Of a stretch of DNA of 54,702 nt, positions 7,784-16,366 are shown one piece after another. The stretch's first letter is position 1. Each line of letters begins with the position of its first letter. Source of the DNA: an uncultured Bacteroidales bacterium. GTDB taxonomy: Bacteria > Bacteroidota > Bacteroidia > Bacteroidales > P3. The translations under genes and the position numbers were made by a program. The stretch is taken from positions 1 to 54,702 of the forward strand of contig CAMVMF010000015.1 in the NCBI GenBank assembly GCA_947168515.1, given 5' to 3'. Under the pieces are notes generated by a model that was given only the letters and a program-made list of their open reading frames with translations, did no database searches and had not been told where the DNA came from.

Positions 7784-9322
7784 TCATCTGATTAACGTTA
7801 GGGTGCCGCGGTAGCTTTGGACGGTGCCATCGGCGTGGGAGACCCGGGCATGGTAGACATAGGTGCCCTGACGAAGGGGCTGGCCGGAGAGGGAGGTGCC
7901 GTTCCAGCAGTCGTTGATATCGGTGGTGTGGAAGACCAGCTGTCCCCATCGGTTGAAGATGTCGAGCCGATAGTCGGCGGAGAGGGCAGAGATGTAGGTG
8001 GGACAGAAGGTGCCGCACTGGGGATGGCCATAGATGAGGACATTGGGGAAAAAGGCGGTGGGCTTATGGACTTCGGGGAGGAGGAGCTGGAGGGTGTCGG
8101 ATTCTTTGACCCAGTTGTGGCACAGGTCGGGGATGCCCACCTTGTAGACATAACGGCCAGCGGCCCGGTTGATGCCTTCGTCGACATAATGAACCCAACG
8201 ACTAGGGGGGGTGCCGCGGTCGAGGGTGGCTAGGGGGAGGAAATTGTCTGCGGACCCTTGGCAGCGGTAGAGATAACATTGGGAAACGGAGAACTGGCTG
8301 TCGACATCGATGGTGAGGGCGACGGAGGGGGTATTGGGGTCGTATACCGCTTCGGCAATGCGGATATAGGCAGCGGTGTCGCCATAGGCAAAATGGCGAG
8401 TGCGCACCTGGGAGAGGGCATGGAGCGTGTCGGAGGTGTTGTCGACACTGAGGAAGGCGGTGACCTTGGTAATAGAGAGGTCGCCGATGACGGTGTCGAA
8501 GAGGAAAGGTCCGTCGGGACCGGTCTCATAAAAGTGTAGCACGGGTTCGTCGCCAAGGCGATAGTAGAGGCGGTAACGGCCGACGCTGTCGGGCATGTTG
8601 ATGTAGCGGTTCCAGGTGCAGCGGAACCGACGAGAGCAACCGGTGTCGAGGAAAGAGATGGTGGGGTTGCAGTAGGAGGGTGTGAGAGGGCTGGCCTGAT
8701 AGCAACTGTCGAAGGCCAGGACGCGAAACCGATACTGAGTGTCGGTGGAGAGTTCGCTGGGACAGAGGTAGCTGTTGCTGAGACGCCCCCAGACGGTGTC
8801 GTAGTCGACGCAGGGAGAGCCGATGCAAATGTAATAGCCTATGGCATCGGTGTCGGGGGTGGGATACCATGTGAGAAGGATGCGGTTGAGGGCAGTGTCG
8901 ACGGTGTTGAGACGCACGGAACAGGGGGTGGTGGGGACATCGTCGACATAATATACCCCTACGACATCCGAAGGGAAAGAACGCTGCGGGGTGACGGCTT
9001 CGACATAGTAGCTCACCGTGTCGGCACAGATGGCACGGTGGATGGTGTCGAAATAGTGGGTGTCGGGGATGGAGGCCACCAAAGAGAAGTCATCCTGCCC
9101 AGGGAAACGGCGGTAGAGGTTATACTCCTGGGCCTCGGGAAAAGGAATCCACCTGAGGTCGCCCACATTGTGGCTGACCGCCACATAACGAGTGAAGCGC
9201 ATCTGGGGCTGGGCGAGACAGTACGGACTGGGCATGAAGGCCAACAAGAGAAGGACTATCCTGGCAAGTCTCCCAAGATATGGCAGCAGAGTGAGTGGGG
9301 ATGTAGGGTTTGTTCTGCTCAT
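7784..9322 (-). CDS. Type IX-secreted protein with type B (gliding-motility-like) sorting domain
   Basis: 512 residues from the ATG at 9322. The frame continues much further upstream, but that extension runs antiparallel through the ABC exporter's own frame and is rejected. A signal peptide ends near residue 37 (CLAQ). The middle has fibronectin-III-like repeats (for example SVRLNTVDTALNRILLTWYP, then YYICIGSPC). The last 80 or so residues match the CHU_C / TIGR04131 domain: FFPNVLIYG, then LDIFNRWGQLVFHT, then WNGTSLSGQPLRQGTYVYH, ending GTLTLIR. The protein is therefore expected at the cell surface. Its start overlaps the ABC exporter stop by 4 bases. Confidence 0.85.
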   Translation of the reverse strand: MSRTNPTSPLTLLPYLGRLARIVLLLLAFMPSPYCLAQPQMRFTRYVAVSHNVGDLRWIPFPEAQEYNLYRRFPGQDDFSLVASIPDTHYFDTIHRAICADTVSYYVEAVTPQRSFPSDVVGVYYVDDVPTTPCSVRLNTVDTALNRILLTWYPTPDTDAIGYYICIGSPCVDYDTVWGRLSNSYLCPSELSTDTQYRFRVLAFDSCYQASPLTPSYCNPTISFLDTGCSRRFRCTWNRYINMPDSVGRYRLYYRLGDEPVLHFYETGPDGPFLFDTVIGDLSITKVTAFLSVDNTSDTLHALSQVRTRHFAYGDTAAYIRIAEAVYDPNTPSVALTIDVDSQFSVSQCYLYRCQGSADNFLPLATLDRGTPPSRWVHYVDEGINRAAGRYVYKVGIPDLCHNWVKESDTLQLLLPEVHKPTAFFPNVLIYGHPQCGTFCPTYISALSADYRLDIFNRWGQLVFHTTDINDCWNGTSLSGQPLRQGTYVYHARVSHADGTVQSYRGTLTLIR

Positions 9323-11124
9323 TTGAATGACTGCATTTGAACCAACTGAGAGTAGCGACCTTGGCGTTGCATGAGCTGCTGGTGGGTGCCGCGCTCGACG
9401 ATGCGTCCCTGTTCGAGGACCACGATGAGGTCGGCATTTTGTATGGTGGAAAGTCGGTGGGCCACCACCAGGGCCGTGCTGTTGGCCATGAGACGGTCGA
9501 GGGACTGCTGCACAAGGCGTTCGCTCTCGGTGTCGAGGGCACTGGTGGCTTCGTCGAAGATAAGTATGTCGGGATTGCGCAGGAGGGCACGGGCAATGCT
9601 CAGACGCTGGCGCTGACCACCGCTGAGACGGTCGCCTCCGTCGCCGATATTGGTGTCGTACCCTTGTGGCTGTTGTAGAATGAACTGGTGGGCTCCGGCC
9701 ACTTGGGCGGCCTGCTGCACCTGCGCCTCGGAGGCTTGGGGGCAGCCGAAAGCGATGTTGCCGCGGATGGTGTCGTTGAAGAGGATGGTGTCTTGTGCCA
9801 CCACTCCGATATGCTGCCTGAGGTCGCGGATGCGAAGGGACTGGAGGGGGCGACCGTCGATGAGGATTGCGCCGCTGGTGCAGTCGTGGAAGCGCATCAA
9901 CAGGTCCACCAAGGTGGATTTGCCGGAGCCGGAACTGCCCACCAAGGCAACCGTGCTGCCCTTGGGGATGGTGAGGTTGATGTCGCTGAGCACCTCGGTG
10001 CCAAGGATATAATGGAAACCTACCTGACGGAATTCTATCTGCTGATGCAGACCGGTGAAGGGTTGCGCATCGGGGGCATCCACCACCGTTTCGGGTTCGT
10101 GCAAGAACTGCTGTAGGCGGTCGACACAGGCACGGCCTTTCTTCATTTGTGAGATGGCGGTGGTGAGGTCTTTGGAAGGGGGTATCATGAGGACGAACAT
10201 CATGATGTAGGAGACGAAAAGCTCGGAGGTGAGGCCGGTGTCGCCCCGCAGGACCATGGAGGAGCCGAACAGCAAGATGCCGATGACCACACAGTTGCCC
10301 AGGAAATCGCTGACCGGGGAGGAGAGGTCGACACGGCGCAGCACCTTGGTGCGCAGACGAGCATAGCCTTGGTCGGCCTGGCGAAAACGGTCGTTGGAGA
10401 AATCGATGGCGGTGTAGGCCTTGATGACTTTGAGGCCCATGATGGTTTCCTCCATGAGGGAGGTGAGAAAGGAATTGCGCTCCTGCAGTTCGAGGGAGTT
10501 GCGGCGGAGCCGATGGGTGATGCCCGAAATGACAAAGACGATGATGGGGAGCATGCAAAGCACGAAGAGGGTGAGCTTGGGGCTGATGTAGAAGAGCATG
10601 ACCAGGTAGAGCACCATGCTGACGATGGCGGTGACCATCTGCTGGACGGAGTTGAGGGTGCTCTCCTCATACTCTACCATGTCGCCGCCGAAACGTGAGA
10701 GGACGTCGCCCTTGCGATTGTGAGAATAATAGCTGATGGGCAGGCGCATGGCTTTGGCAAAGAGGTGATTGCGGATGTCGCGCACGACCTTGGAACGGAT
10801 GACTGCCATCTGCACCAACGAGAGGTAGCTGAAGATGTTTTTGAAGGCATAGAGGACAAAGACTATCAGCGCAAAGAAGATGAGGGCCCGCTGTGGGCCA
10901 TAGGCAATAAGCCTGTCGTAGAGCCACTGGATGCCCTGCGAGAGCAGAGAGCCTCCGGCAGAAGGCACGGCAGCGGCGGCTCCTTCCTGAGGGAAGAGAA
11001 TCTTGACGAAGTCGGCCACGGAGAGTGCCGTGGCCATGGTGAAGACTACGGACAACAGCACAAAAAAACCGTATGCCGCTAGGCGAGCAGCATACGGTTT
11101 CATATAGTGTGTTGTGAAAGACAT
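9319..11124 (-). CDS. MsbA-like ABC exporter (fused permease and ATPase)
   Basis: 601 residues, one half-transporter that would dimerise in the inner membrane. The six-helix membrane domain occupies about 1-330. The nucleotide-binding domain follows: Walker A GSSGSGKST at 396-404, Q-loop Gln 444, signature LSGGQ at 500-504, Walker B ILIFDE at 520-525, H-loop His 556. This is the lipid A exporter / multidrug type; the substrate cannot be read from sequence. The stop overlaps the start of the T9SS-sorted protein (ATGA), so the two are cotranslated, although a functional link is only inferred. Confidence 0.92.
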   Translation of the reverse strand: MSFTTHYMKPYAARLAAYGFFVLLSVVFTMATALSVADFVKILFPQEGAAAAVPSAGGSLLSQGIQWLYDRLIAYGPQRALIFFALIVFVLYAFKNIFSYLSLVQMAVIRSKVVRDIRNHLFAKAMRLPISYYSHNRKGDVLSRFGGDMVEYEESTLNSVQQMVTAIVSMVLYLVMLFYISPKLTLFVLCMLPIIVFVISGITHRLRRNSLELQERNSFLTSLMEETIMGLKVIKAYTAIDFSNDRFRQADQGYARLRTKVLRRVDLSSPVSDFLGNCVVIGILLFGSSMVLRGDTGLTSELFVSYIMMFVLMIPPSKDLTTAISQMKKGRACVDRLQQFLHEPETVVDAPDAQPFTGLHQQIEFRQVGFHYILGTEVLSDINLTIPKGSTVALVGSSGSGKSTLVDLLMRFHDCTSGAILIDGRPLQSLRIRDLRQHIGVVAQDTILFNDTIRGNIAFGCPQASEAQVQQAAQVAGAHQFILQQPQGYDTNIGDGGDRLSGGQRQRLSIARALLRNPDILIFDEATSALDTESERLVQQSLDRLMANSTALVVAHRLSTIQNADLIVVLEQGRIVERGTHQQLMQRQGRYSQLVQMQSFK

Positions 11125-11173
11125 AATAGAGTGACTGTTAAAGACCTAAGCGGACTAAGGACCAAGCAGCGGA

Positions 11174-12538
11174 CTAGAATTGGAAGTTGGCTTTGTAGCC
11201 CAAATAGGTGTGCGGGGTGATACGACGGATGCGCTCCTTGACGGCAGGGTCGATGTCGAGGGTGTCGACAAAGTCGGAGATGGTCTGGGCGGTGACCTTC
11301 TGATTGGTGCGGGTGAGCTGCTTGAGGGCTTCGTAGGGATTGGGGTACCCCACGGAGCGAAGGATGGTCTGGATGGCTTCGGCCACCACGGCCCAGTTGT
11401 TCTCCAAGTCGTTGTAGATGGCCTGCTCGTTGAGGAGCAACTTGCCCATGCCTTTTTGCAACGAGGCAAGAGAGATAAGCGTATGGGCGATGGGCACACC
11501 CACATTGCGGCTGACAGTGGAGTCGGTGAGGTCGCGTTGCATGCGGGAGATGGGCAGCTTGTGGCTGAGATGCTCGAAGATGGCATTGGCCAGACCTAGG
11601 TTGCCCTCGGCATTCTCGAAGTCGATGGGGTTGACCTTGTGGGGCATGGCGGAGGAGCCAACCTCGCCGGCTTTGATTTTCTGCTTGAAATATTCCATGG
11701 AAACATAGGTCCAAATATCACGGCAGAAATCAATGAGGATGACGTTGATGCGCTTGCAGTTGTCGAAATAGGCAGCCATGTTGTCGTAGTTTTCGATTTG
11801 GGTGGTGTACTGCTGACGCTCCAGGCCCAGGTGGTTGGCCACAAAATCGTTGCCGAAAGCACGCCAGTCGACTTGGGGATAGGCGGCCAAATGGGCATTG
11901 AAGTTGCCCGTGGCACCACCGAACTTGGCCCCAAAGGGTATTTGTGAAAAATAGTCCATCTGCCGGCGCAGCCGGTAGGCAAAGACCATCATTTCCTTGC
12001 CCAAAGAGGTGGGCGAGGCAGGCTGGCCATGGGTGTGGGCCAACATGGGGATGTCGTTCCACTCTTTGGCACGCTCCTCGATGAGGTTGAGAATGGCCTG
12101 GTACTGCGGCATCAGCACCTGCTCGTGGCACTCTTTGATGGTGAGGGGCACGGAGGTGTTGTTGATATCCTGCGAGGTGAGGCCGAAATGGATGAACTCC
12201 TTGTAGGGTTCGAGTTGCAGGGTGTCGAAATGGCGTTTGAGGAAATACTCCACGGCCTTGACGTCGTGGTTGGTGACTTTTTCTATATCTTTGATTTCCT
12301 GGGCGTCGTTGTCGGTGAAGTTGCGATAGATGTCGCGCAACTGTTCGGCCAGCTGTGGGCGTTGGTCAAAGAGTGCTTTCAGCGGCAGCTGAGGGACACC
12401 GGCCAAGGCAATAAAATATTCTATCTCCACACGGACACGGTAACGGATGAGGGCACCCTCGGAAAAGAATCCGGCAAGGGCTTCCACTTTGGAACGATAG
12501 CGGCCGTCGATGGGCGAGATGGCATTGAGACTATTCAT
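11174..12538 (-). CDS. purB: Adenylosuccinate lyase
   Basis: 454 residues, normal for the enzyme that releases fumarate from SAICAR and adenylosuccinate in purine synthesis. Fumarase-superfamily motifs: TSQD at 121-124, HTHGQPAS at 168-175 with the catalytic His, and the signature GSSAMPHKVNP at 294-304 with the catalytic Ser loop. The ATG at 12538 starts MNSLNAISPIDGRY, the conserved beginning of the family. It is followed after 49 bases by the ABC exporter and preceded by the PHP phosphatase after 24 bases, so an operon is likely. Confidence 0.96.
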   Translation of the reverse strand: MNSLNAISPIDGRYRSKVEALAGFFSEGALIRYRVRVEIEYFIALAGVPQLPLKALFDQRPQLAEQLRDIYRNFTDNDAQEIKDIEKVTNHDVKAVEYFLKRHFDTLQLEPYKEFIHFGLTSQDINNTSVPLTIKECHEQVLMPQYQAILNLIEERAKEWNDIPMLAHTHGQPASPTSLGKEMMVFAYRLRRQMDYFSQIPFGAKFGGATGNFNAHLAAYPQVDWRAFGNDFVANHLGLERQQYTTQIENYDNMAAYFDNCKRINVILIDFCRDIWTYVSMEYFKQKIKAGEVGSSAMPHKVNPIDFENAEGNLGLANAIFEHLSHKLPISRMQRDLTDSTVSRNVGVPIAHTLISLASLQKGMGKLLLNEQAIYNDLENNWAVVAEAIQTILRSVGYPNPYEALKQLTRTNQKVTAQTISDFVDTLDIDPAVKERIRRITPHTYLGYKANFQF

Positions 12539-12562
12539 AATAGGCAGAAATATATATCGTGA

Positions 12563-13345
12563 TTATAACGTTTTTGTCTTGGCTGTGGGGTCGGTGATGG
12601 ATTTGTTGAGGAAAGTGTGGGTCTGCAACACTTTCTCTATTTTCTTGTCGTGGGTGCAGTCGATGAGGGCCTGGGCATAGAGGGTGTTGTGCATATCGGT
12701 GCCCATGAACTCTACCCAGCCGTTCTCCAACATCTCAAAGGCTTTGCGGCGGGGACCCTCGCCATAGAAACCACCCAGAGAAAGGATGTTGATCTGGAAG
12801 AAGATGCCCATATTCTTGAAATGTTCCAACACATGCGACGAGGAACTATAATAGGGATAGCGCTCGGGGTGGGCAAGAATCATGTCGTAGCCTTTCATCT
12901 GAAGGTCGAACAATATCTGCTCGACACCCATCACCTGCTGGTGCAAGGAGAGCTCGACAAGCAGATACTTGCCTCCTATCAACAGGAACTTATTGTCGTT
13001 CAAACGTTGTTGGAATCCGGAATCGATACGGTACTCACCAGCAATGCCGTCGATATGGGGCACGTCGTCGCCCTTGACACCGTTGGTGGCGAGGTCCATC
13101 TTGAGGTTTTCGAAACGCTCGATGATATCTTCTTCGACATTGGGGAAACGGGGGAACTGATAGTGAGGCGTACAGAAAACATGGCTAAAACCAGCAGCTT
13201 TCATCACACGGAGGCAGGTGGCAGTTTCCTCTTCACTTTTGGAACCATCATCCACACGGGGCAGCAGGTGGCAATGCATATCGGTGCCTAATGCCTCAAA
13301 AATGGGACGTGCGGTCTTGGGTTTATGCTTTAAAAATTCAAACAT
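12563..13345 (-). CDS. CpsB/YwqE-type PHP-fold tyrosine phosphatase
   Basis: 260 residues from the ATG at 13345 (MFEFLKHKP); the longer upstream reading runs antisense through murA and is rejected. Metal ligands of the PHP fold are visible: DMHCHLLPRVDDG (His 24, His 26), CTPHY near 58-62, GEY (Glu 104), AHPERY (His 149) and the final GTDMHN (Asp 217, His 219). Members remove phosphate from bacterial tyrosine kinases of capsule or exopolysaccharide export. No such kinase is next to it here. It lies between murA (11 bases away) and purB. Confidence 0.9.
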   Translation of the reverse strand: MFEFLKHKPKTARPIFEALGTDMHCHLLPRVDDGSKSEEETATCLRVMKAAGFSHVFCTPHYQFPRFPNVEEDIIERFENLKMDLATNGVKGDDVPHIDGIAGEYRIDSGFQQRLNDNKFLLIGGKYLLVELSLHQQVMGVEQILFDLQMKGYDMILAHPERYPYYSSSSHVLEHFKNMGIFFQINILSLGGFYGEGPRRKAFEMLENGWVEFMGTDMHNTLYAQALIDCTHDKKIEKVLQTHTFLNKSITDPTAKTKTL

Positions 13346-13356
13346 AGCAGTAATAT

Positions 13357-14682
13357 TTAATCTATTCTTCTGATTTCGGCTCCCAGCAGACGAAGCCGTT
13401 CGTCGATGTGCTGGTAGCCACGGTCTATTTGTTCGATGTTGTCTATCCGGCTCTTGCCATCGGCAGAGAGAGCGGCAATAAGTAGTGCCACGCCGGCACG
13501 GATGTCGGGAGAGGACATGCGGACGGCACGCAGGCGGTGCACCTGGTCGAGCCCTATGACAGTGGCGCGATGGGGGTCGCAAAGGATGATTTGGGCACCC
13601 ATGTCTATCAGCTTATCCACAAAGAATAAGCGGCTCTCAAACATCTTCTGATGGATGAGCACGCTGCCTTTGGCCTGGGTGGCCACAACAAGGGCTATAC
13701 TGATAAGGTCGGGCGTGAAGCCTGGCCAAGGGGCATCGGCAATGGTCATGATGGAGCCGTCCATGAAACGCTCGATGGTATAATGCTCCTGAGAGGGGAC
13801 AAAAAGGTCGTCGCCTTTCTGCCAGACCTCTATGCCCAGCCGTCGGAACACCTGAGGGATAAGCCCTAAATGCTGCAAGCCCACATTGCGGATGGTGATG
13901 TCGCTCTGCGTCATGGCGGCCATGCCGATGAAGGAACCTACCTCAATCATGTCGGGCAGCAGCCGGTGCTGGCAGCCGTGCAGCTCCTTGACACCACGTA
14001 TGGTGAGCAAATTGGACCCCACGCCCTTGATTTTGGCTCCCATATTGTTAAGCATCGTGCAGAGCTGGTAGATATAAGGTTCGCAGGCGGCATTCATGAT
14101 AGTGGTGGTGCCGTGTGCCATGACAGAGGCCATGATGATATTGGCCGTGCCCGTGACAGAGGCCTCGTCCAGCAGCATATAGCAGCCTTTGAGCTTCTGG
14201 GCCTTGACGGCATAGCCACCACGGCGGAAATCGACGATGGCACCCAGTTTCTCCATACCCAAGAAATGGGTGTCGAGGCGGCGACGGCCAATCTTGTCGC
14301 CACCGGGCTGCGGCACAAACGCCTGGCCATAGCGCGACAGCAGCGGACCCACAATCATGATGGAGCCACGGAGGGCGGTAGCCTGCTTGGCAAACTCCTC
14401 CCCTGTCAGCACACTGAGGTTGACCTCGTCGGCCTGAAACTCGTAACTGCGGCCATCCACCAGCAGACGGGTGTCGTCGTTGAGACGGCGCACCTTCACT
14501 CCCAACAGCTGCAAAAGGCCTATGAGCTTATTGACATCGCTGATGTCGGGGATATTGTCGATGACCACTTTCTCGCTGGTGAGCAGCACGGCACAAAGCA
14601 CCTGGAGTGCCTCGTTTTTTGCTCCTTGGGGAAAGATCTCGCCATGGAGTTTGTGACCACCGATAATTTCAAAAGACGACAT
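13357..14682 (-). CDS. murA: UDP-N-acetylglucosamine 1-carboxyvinyltransferase (Asp-type MurA)
   Basis: 441 residues. MurA transfers enolpyruvate from PEP to UDP-GlcNAc, the first committed step of peptidoglycan synthesis, in the cytoplasm. Lys 22-Asn 23 in AKNEALQ and the Arg in LRGSIMIVGPLLSRYG are present. The active-site loop reads PQPGGDKIG: Asp 129 stands where most MurA enzymes have the Cys that fosfomycin alkylates (Cys 115 in E. coli). Asp is natural in M. tuberculosis and Chlamydia MurA and makes them insensitive to the drug. It lies just downstream of DUF4290, a conserved Bacteroidetes neighbour. Confidence 0.96.
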   Translation of the reverse strand: MSSFEIIGGHKLHGEIFPQGAKNEALQVLCAVLLTSEKVVIDNIPDISDVNKLIGLLQLLGVKVRRLNDDTRLLVDGRSYEFQADEVNLSVLTGEEFAKQATALRGSIMIVGPLLSRYGQAFVPQPGGDKIGRRRLDTHFLGMEKLGAIVDFRRGGYAVKAQKLKGCYMLLDEASVTGTANIIMASVMAHGTTTIMNAACEPYIYQLCTMLNNMGAKIKGVGSNLLTIRGVKELHGCQHRLLPDMIEVGSFIGMAAMTQSDITIRNVGLQHLGLIPQVFRRLGIEVWQKGDDLFVPSQEHYTIERFMDGSIMTIADAPWPGFTPDLISIALVVATQAKGSVLIHQKMFESRLFFVDKLIDMGAQIILCDPHRATVIGLDQVHRLRAVRMSSPDIRAGVALLIAALSADGKSRIDNIEQIDRGYQHIDERLRLLGAEIRRID

Positions 14683-14708
14683 AGCAATAAGTTTTGTATT
14701 GTTTAAAA

Positions 14709-14840
14709 AATAAGGTGAAACGCTAGCGGTTGGGCGAGCCTTATCCGCACTAACCCCTGTGCGGTGTTGGGGGGCAGAATATCAAGCCATAATTGTTTGA
14801 GCGGGACGCGTCCTCACCAATGGGCATTGCTTTACCTTAT
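14709..14840. repeat. Structured intergenic element, copy E1
   Basis: 132 bases with near-perfect terminal inverted repeats (ATAAGGTGAA at 14710-14719 against TTTACCTTAT at 14831-14840) and an internal hairpin (CCGCAC/GTGCGG, 14745-14764). It shares ordered blocks with the element at 44777-44896: GAGCCTTA, then YTAACCCC, then GTGNGG, then ACGCGNCCTCA-like sequence, then CATTG and ACCTTAT. It lies between the start of murA and the end of the DUF4290 gene, so it could also act in the murA leader. The nature (RNA, MITE or REP-like) is unknown. Confidence 0.5.
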
Positions 14841-14885
14841 CTTTCCCTTTCTATTTTTTATAGTGGTTTCTACTAAAAGGACTGA

Positions 14886-14933
14886 CTTTCGAAGAGTTTG
14901 AAACGTTGGCTTTATAGAACCACCTTACGATGA
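14886..14933. repeat. Partial second copy of the structured element (E1b)
   Basis: Resembles the right half of the element at 44777-44896: TTTCGAAGA, AAACG, then CCACCTTACGATGATTA here against CCACCTTATGATTACA there. It abuts the DUF4290 stop codon. It lacks the left half. Confidence 0.4.
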
Positions 14934-15545
14934 TTATTTCTTTTTCTTTTTCTTTTTGCGGGTACCGTTGGCACGACGTTCGTCTTCGGTTCCCTTCAGA
15001 TACTCGCGATAATCGAGGTATTCGAAATCTTCGGGCACATGCAATCTGTCGCCAGAGATTTTCTCCAGCTGAAGGCTGATGATGTCATCCTCTACCGTAT
15101 CGCGGTTCCATAGCAGGTAGTCGCGCTTCATGGCATGCGCCATCAGTCGCACCAGTTCGTCGCGTTCATCGCCTTCGGGATATTCGGCCACCTTCTTAAT
15201 CATGCTCTCCATGATGGTGCCATAGTGACGGTAGGCCACTTTGCTTTGGGTATATTTGATTGGATGGGGCGAAAATTCGACCGTTTCCTCGGGCGTGATG
15301 TCATACGGGAGGTCTACGTCAAGTTCCCATTTGGCCAAAATCATCAGGTGTACCCAATACTTACGTTTGTAATCCTTCATTTCCTTGGACTCGGGTACAA
15401 TCTGCGACATAATGTCGACAATCACCGAAGCCATCAGGTTACGTTTGTCACGATCTTCTACAGTCTTGGTATACTCAATCAGTTTGTATATATTACGTCC
15501 GTAGTCGTTAATTCTTAATTTGTCTCTTTGTGTGTTATATTCCAT
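14934..15545 (-). CDS. DUF4290 domain protein
   Basis: 203 residues. The opening MEYNTQRDKLRINDYGRNIYKL and the later MVxY-type helices (MAHAMKRDYLLWNRDT) are those of DUF4290, a Bacteroidetes-specific cytoplasmic family of unknown function. The C-terminus is a run of seven lysines after RANGTR, suggesting contact with nucleic acid or acidic partners (inference). In Bacteroidales this family is usually found next to murA, as here. No membrane segment or signal peptide is seen. Confidence 0.88.
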   Translation of the reverse strand: MEYNTQRDKLRINDYGRNIYKLIEYTKTVEDRDKRNLMASVIVDIMSQIVPESKEMKDYKRKYWVHLMILAKWELDVDLPYDITPEETVEFSPHPIKYTQSKVAYRHYGTIMESMIKKVAEYPEGDERDELVRLMAHAMKRDYLLWNRDTVEDDIISLQLEKISGDRLHVPEDFEYLDYREYLKGTEDERRANGTRKKKKKKK

Positions 15546-15584
15546 TGTGTTCTAAATATTCTTTCTACTGTGAGCATTCGTCAA

Positions 15585-16310
15585 TCAATACCAACAACCA
15601 TAATACATGGGACTGTAGGGTGCTGCCATGCGGTAATAGTCGGTCGGACTGGCATAAAGGCCCCAAGGTCCAAAACCACCGCTGTGCATCCAGGCATCAT
15701 GTAGCATGAAAGGCATGGTGCCGGCATGGTCGCGGACATAGGTGAAGGAGATGTGGAGCATATTGTTGTTGTGGAAACGGAAAGCAGCAGCGGCAGAAAT
15801 GGCCGTTGCCGAAACCTTGAAGGCCTCGCCATTCAAGGGACCATAGAAGGGGGCATAGCTGCCGCCCACATGGTAAACGGAACCTGCCAGCCAAAAGTTG
15901 TCGCTAACCTGATATTGAGCTTCTACATAACCAGAGGCCAACCCAGTGCCGCCATTGGTTTTGTAGGGCGCTAGGCTGCGCTGATTGGTACCTATGTTAT
16001 AGTTGGGATTGAGGCCCATGTCGGTGGTGATACGAAACCCTCCCACAAGGGTCCACTTGTCATTGGGTCGATAGGCGATAGAGGGGGCCACGGAGGTGAA
16101 AAGACGATTGTCGCCATAACCTGTGCCCATAAAGCCTGTGCCCACCGACAGATGGGGCTCCCACTTGGGCAAGTAGATGGTGTCCGGCATGTTGGTGGTG
16201 TCGGCATAGGAATAGGTGGCACCTGGGAAGTAGGGCAGCCATTGGGCATGAAGCACCGAGGAGAGACTGCTCATCAAAAGGAGAGATATGACAATATATA
16301 TCTTTTTCAT
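15585..16310 (-). CDS. Predicted outer-membrane beta-barrel-like protein
   Basis: 241 residues from the ATG at 16310 (MKKIYIVISLLLMSS); an upstream Met five codons earlier adds no signal-peptide character. The signal peptide likely ends at HA/Q (residue 22). The rest alternates polar and hydrophobic residues in Gly- and Tyr-rich strands (LSVGTGFMGTGYGDN, WTLVGGFRITTD, SGYVEAQYQVSDN) and ends in aromatic residues (YYGCWY), as in small outer-membrane barrels. I do not recognise a specific family. It stands alone between DUF4290 and the pseudouridine synthase. Confidence 0.65.
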   Translation of the reverse strand: MKKIYIVISLLLMSSLSSVLHAQWLPYFPGATYSYADTTNMPDTIYLPKWEPHLSVGTGFMGTGYGDNRLFTSVAPSIAYRPNDKWTLVGGFRITTDMGLNPNYNIGTNQRSLAPYKTNGGTGLASGYVEAQYQVSDNFWLAGSVYHVGGSYAPFYGPLNGEAFKVSATAISAAAAFRFHNNNMLHISFTYVRDHAGTMPFMLHDAWMHSGGFGPWGLYASPTDYYRMAAPYSPMYYGCWY

Positions 16311-16366
16311 ACTTTTATAGGACATTTTATCTAGTACATAACGCGCACAGTCTTTTTTTATTGTGG

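Noticed and set aside
9323..10558. Long leftward frame extending the T9SS-sorted protein by about 410 residues upstream
   Set aside because: It runs over the ABC exporter gene in another frame on the same strand and translates to Pro/His/Arg-rich sequence typical of a shadow frame. The ATG at 9322 has a proper signal peptide and the usual 4-base overlap.
13346..13582. 79-codon N-terminal extension of the PHP phosphatase
   Set aside because: Lies on top of the murA 3' end in another frame and has shadow-like composition; the ATG at 13345 gives a normal family start.
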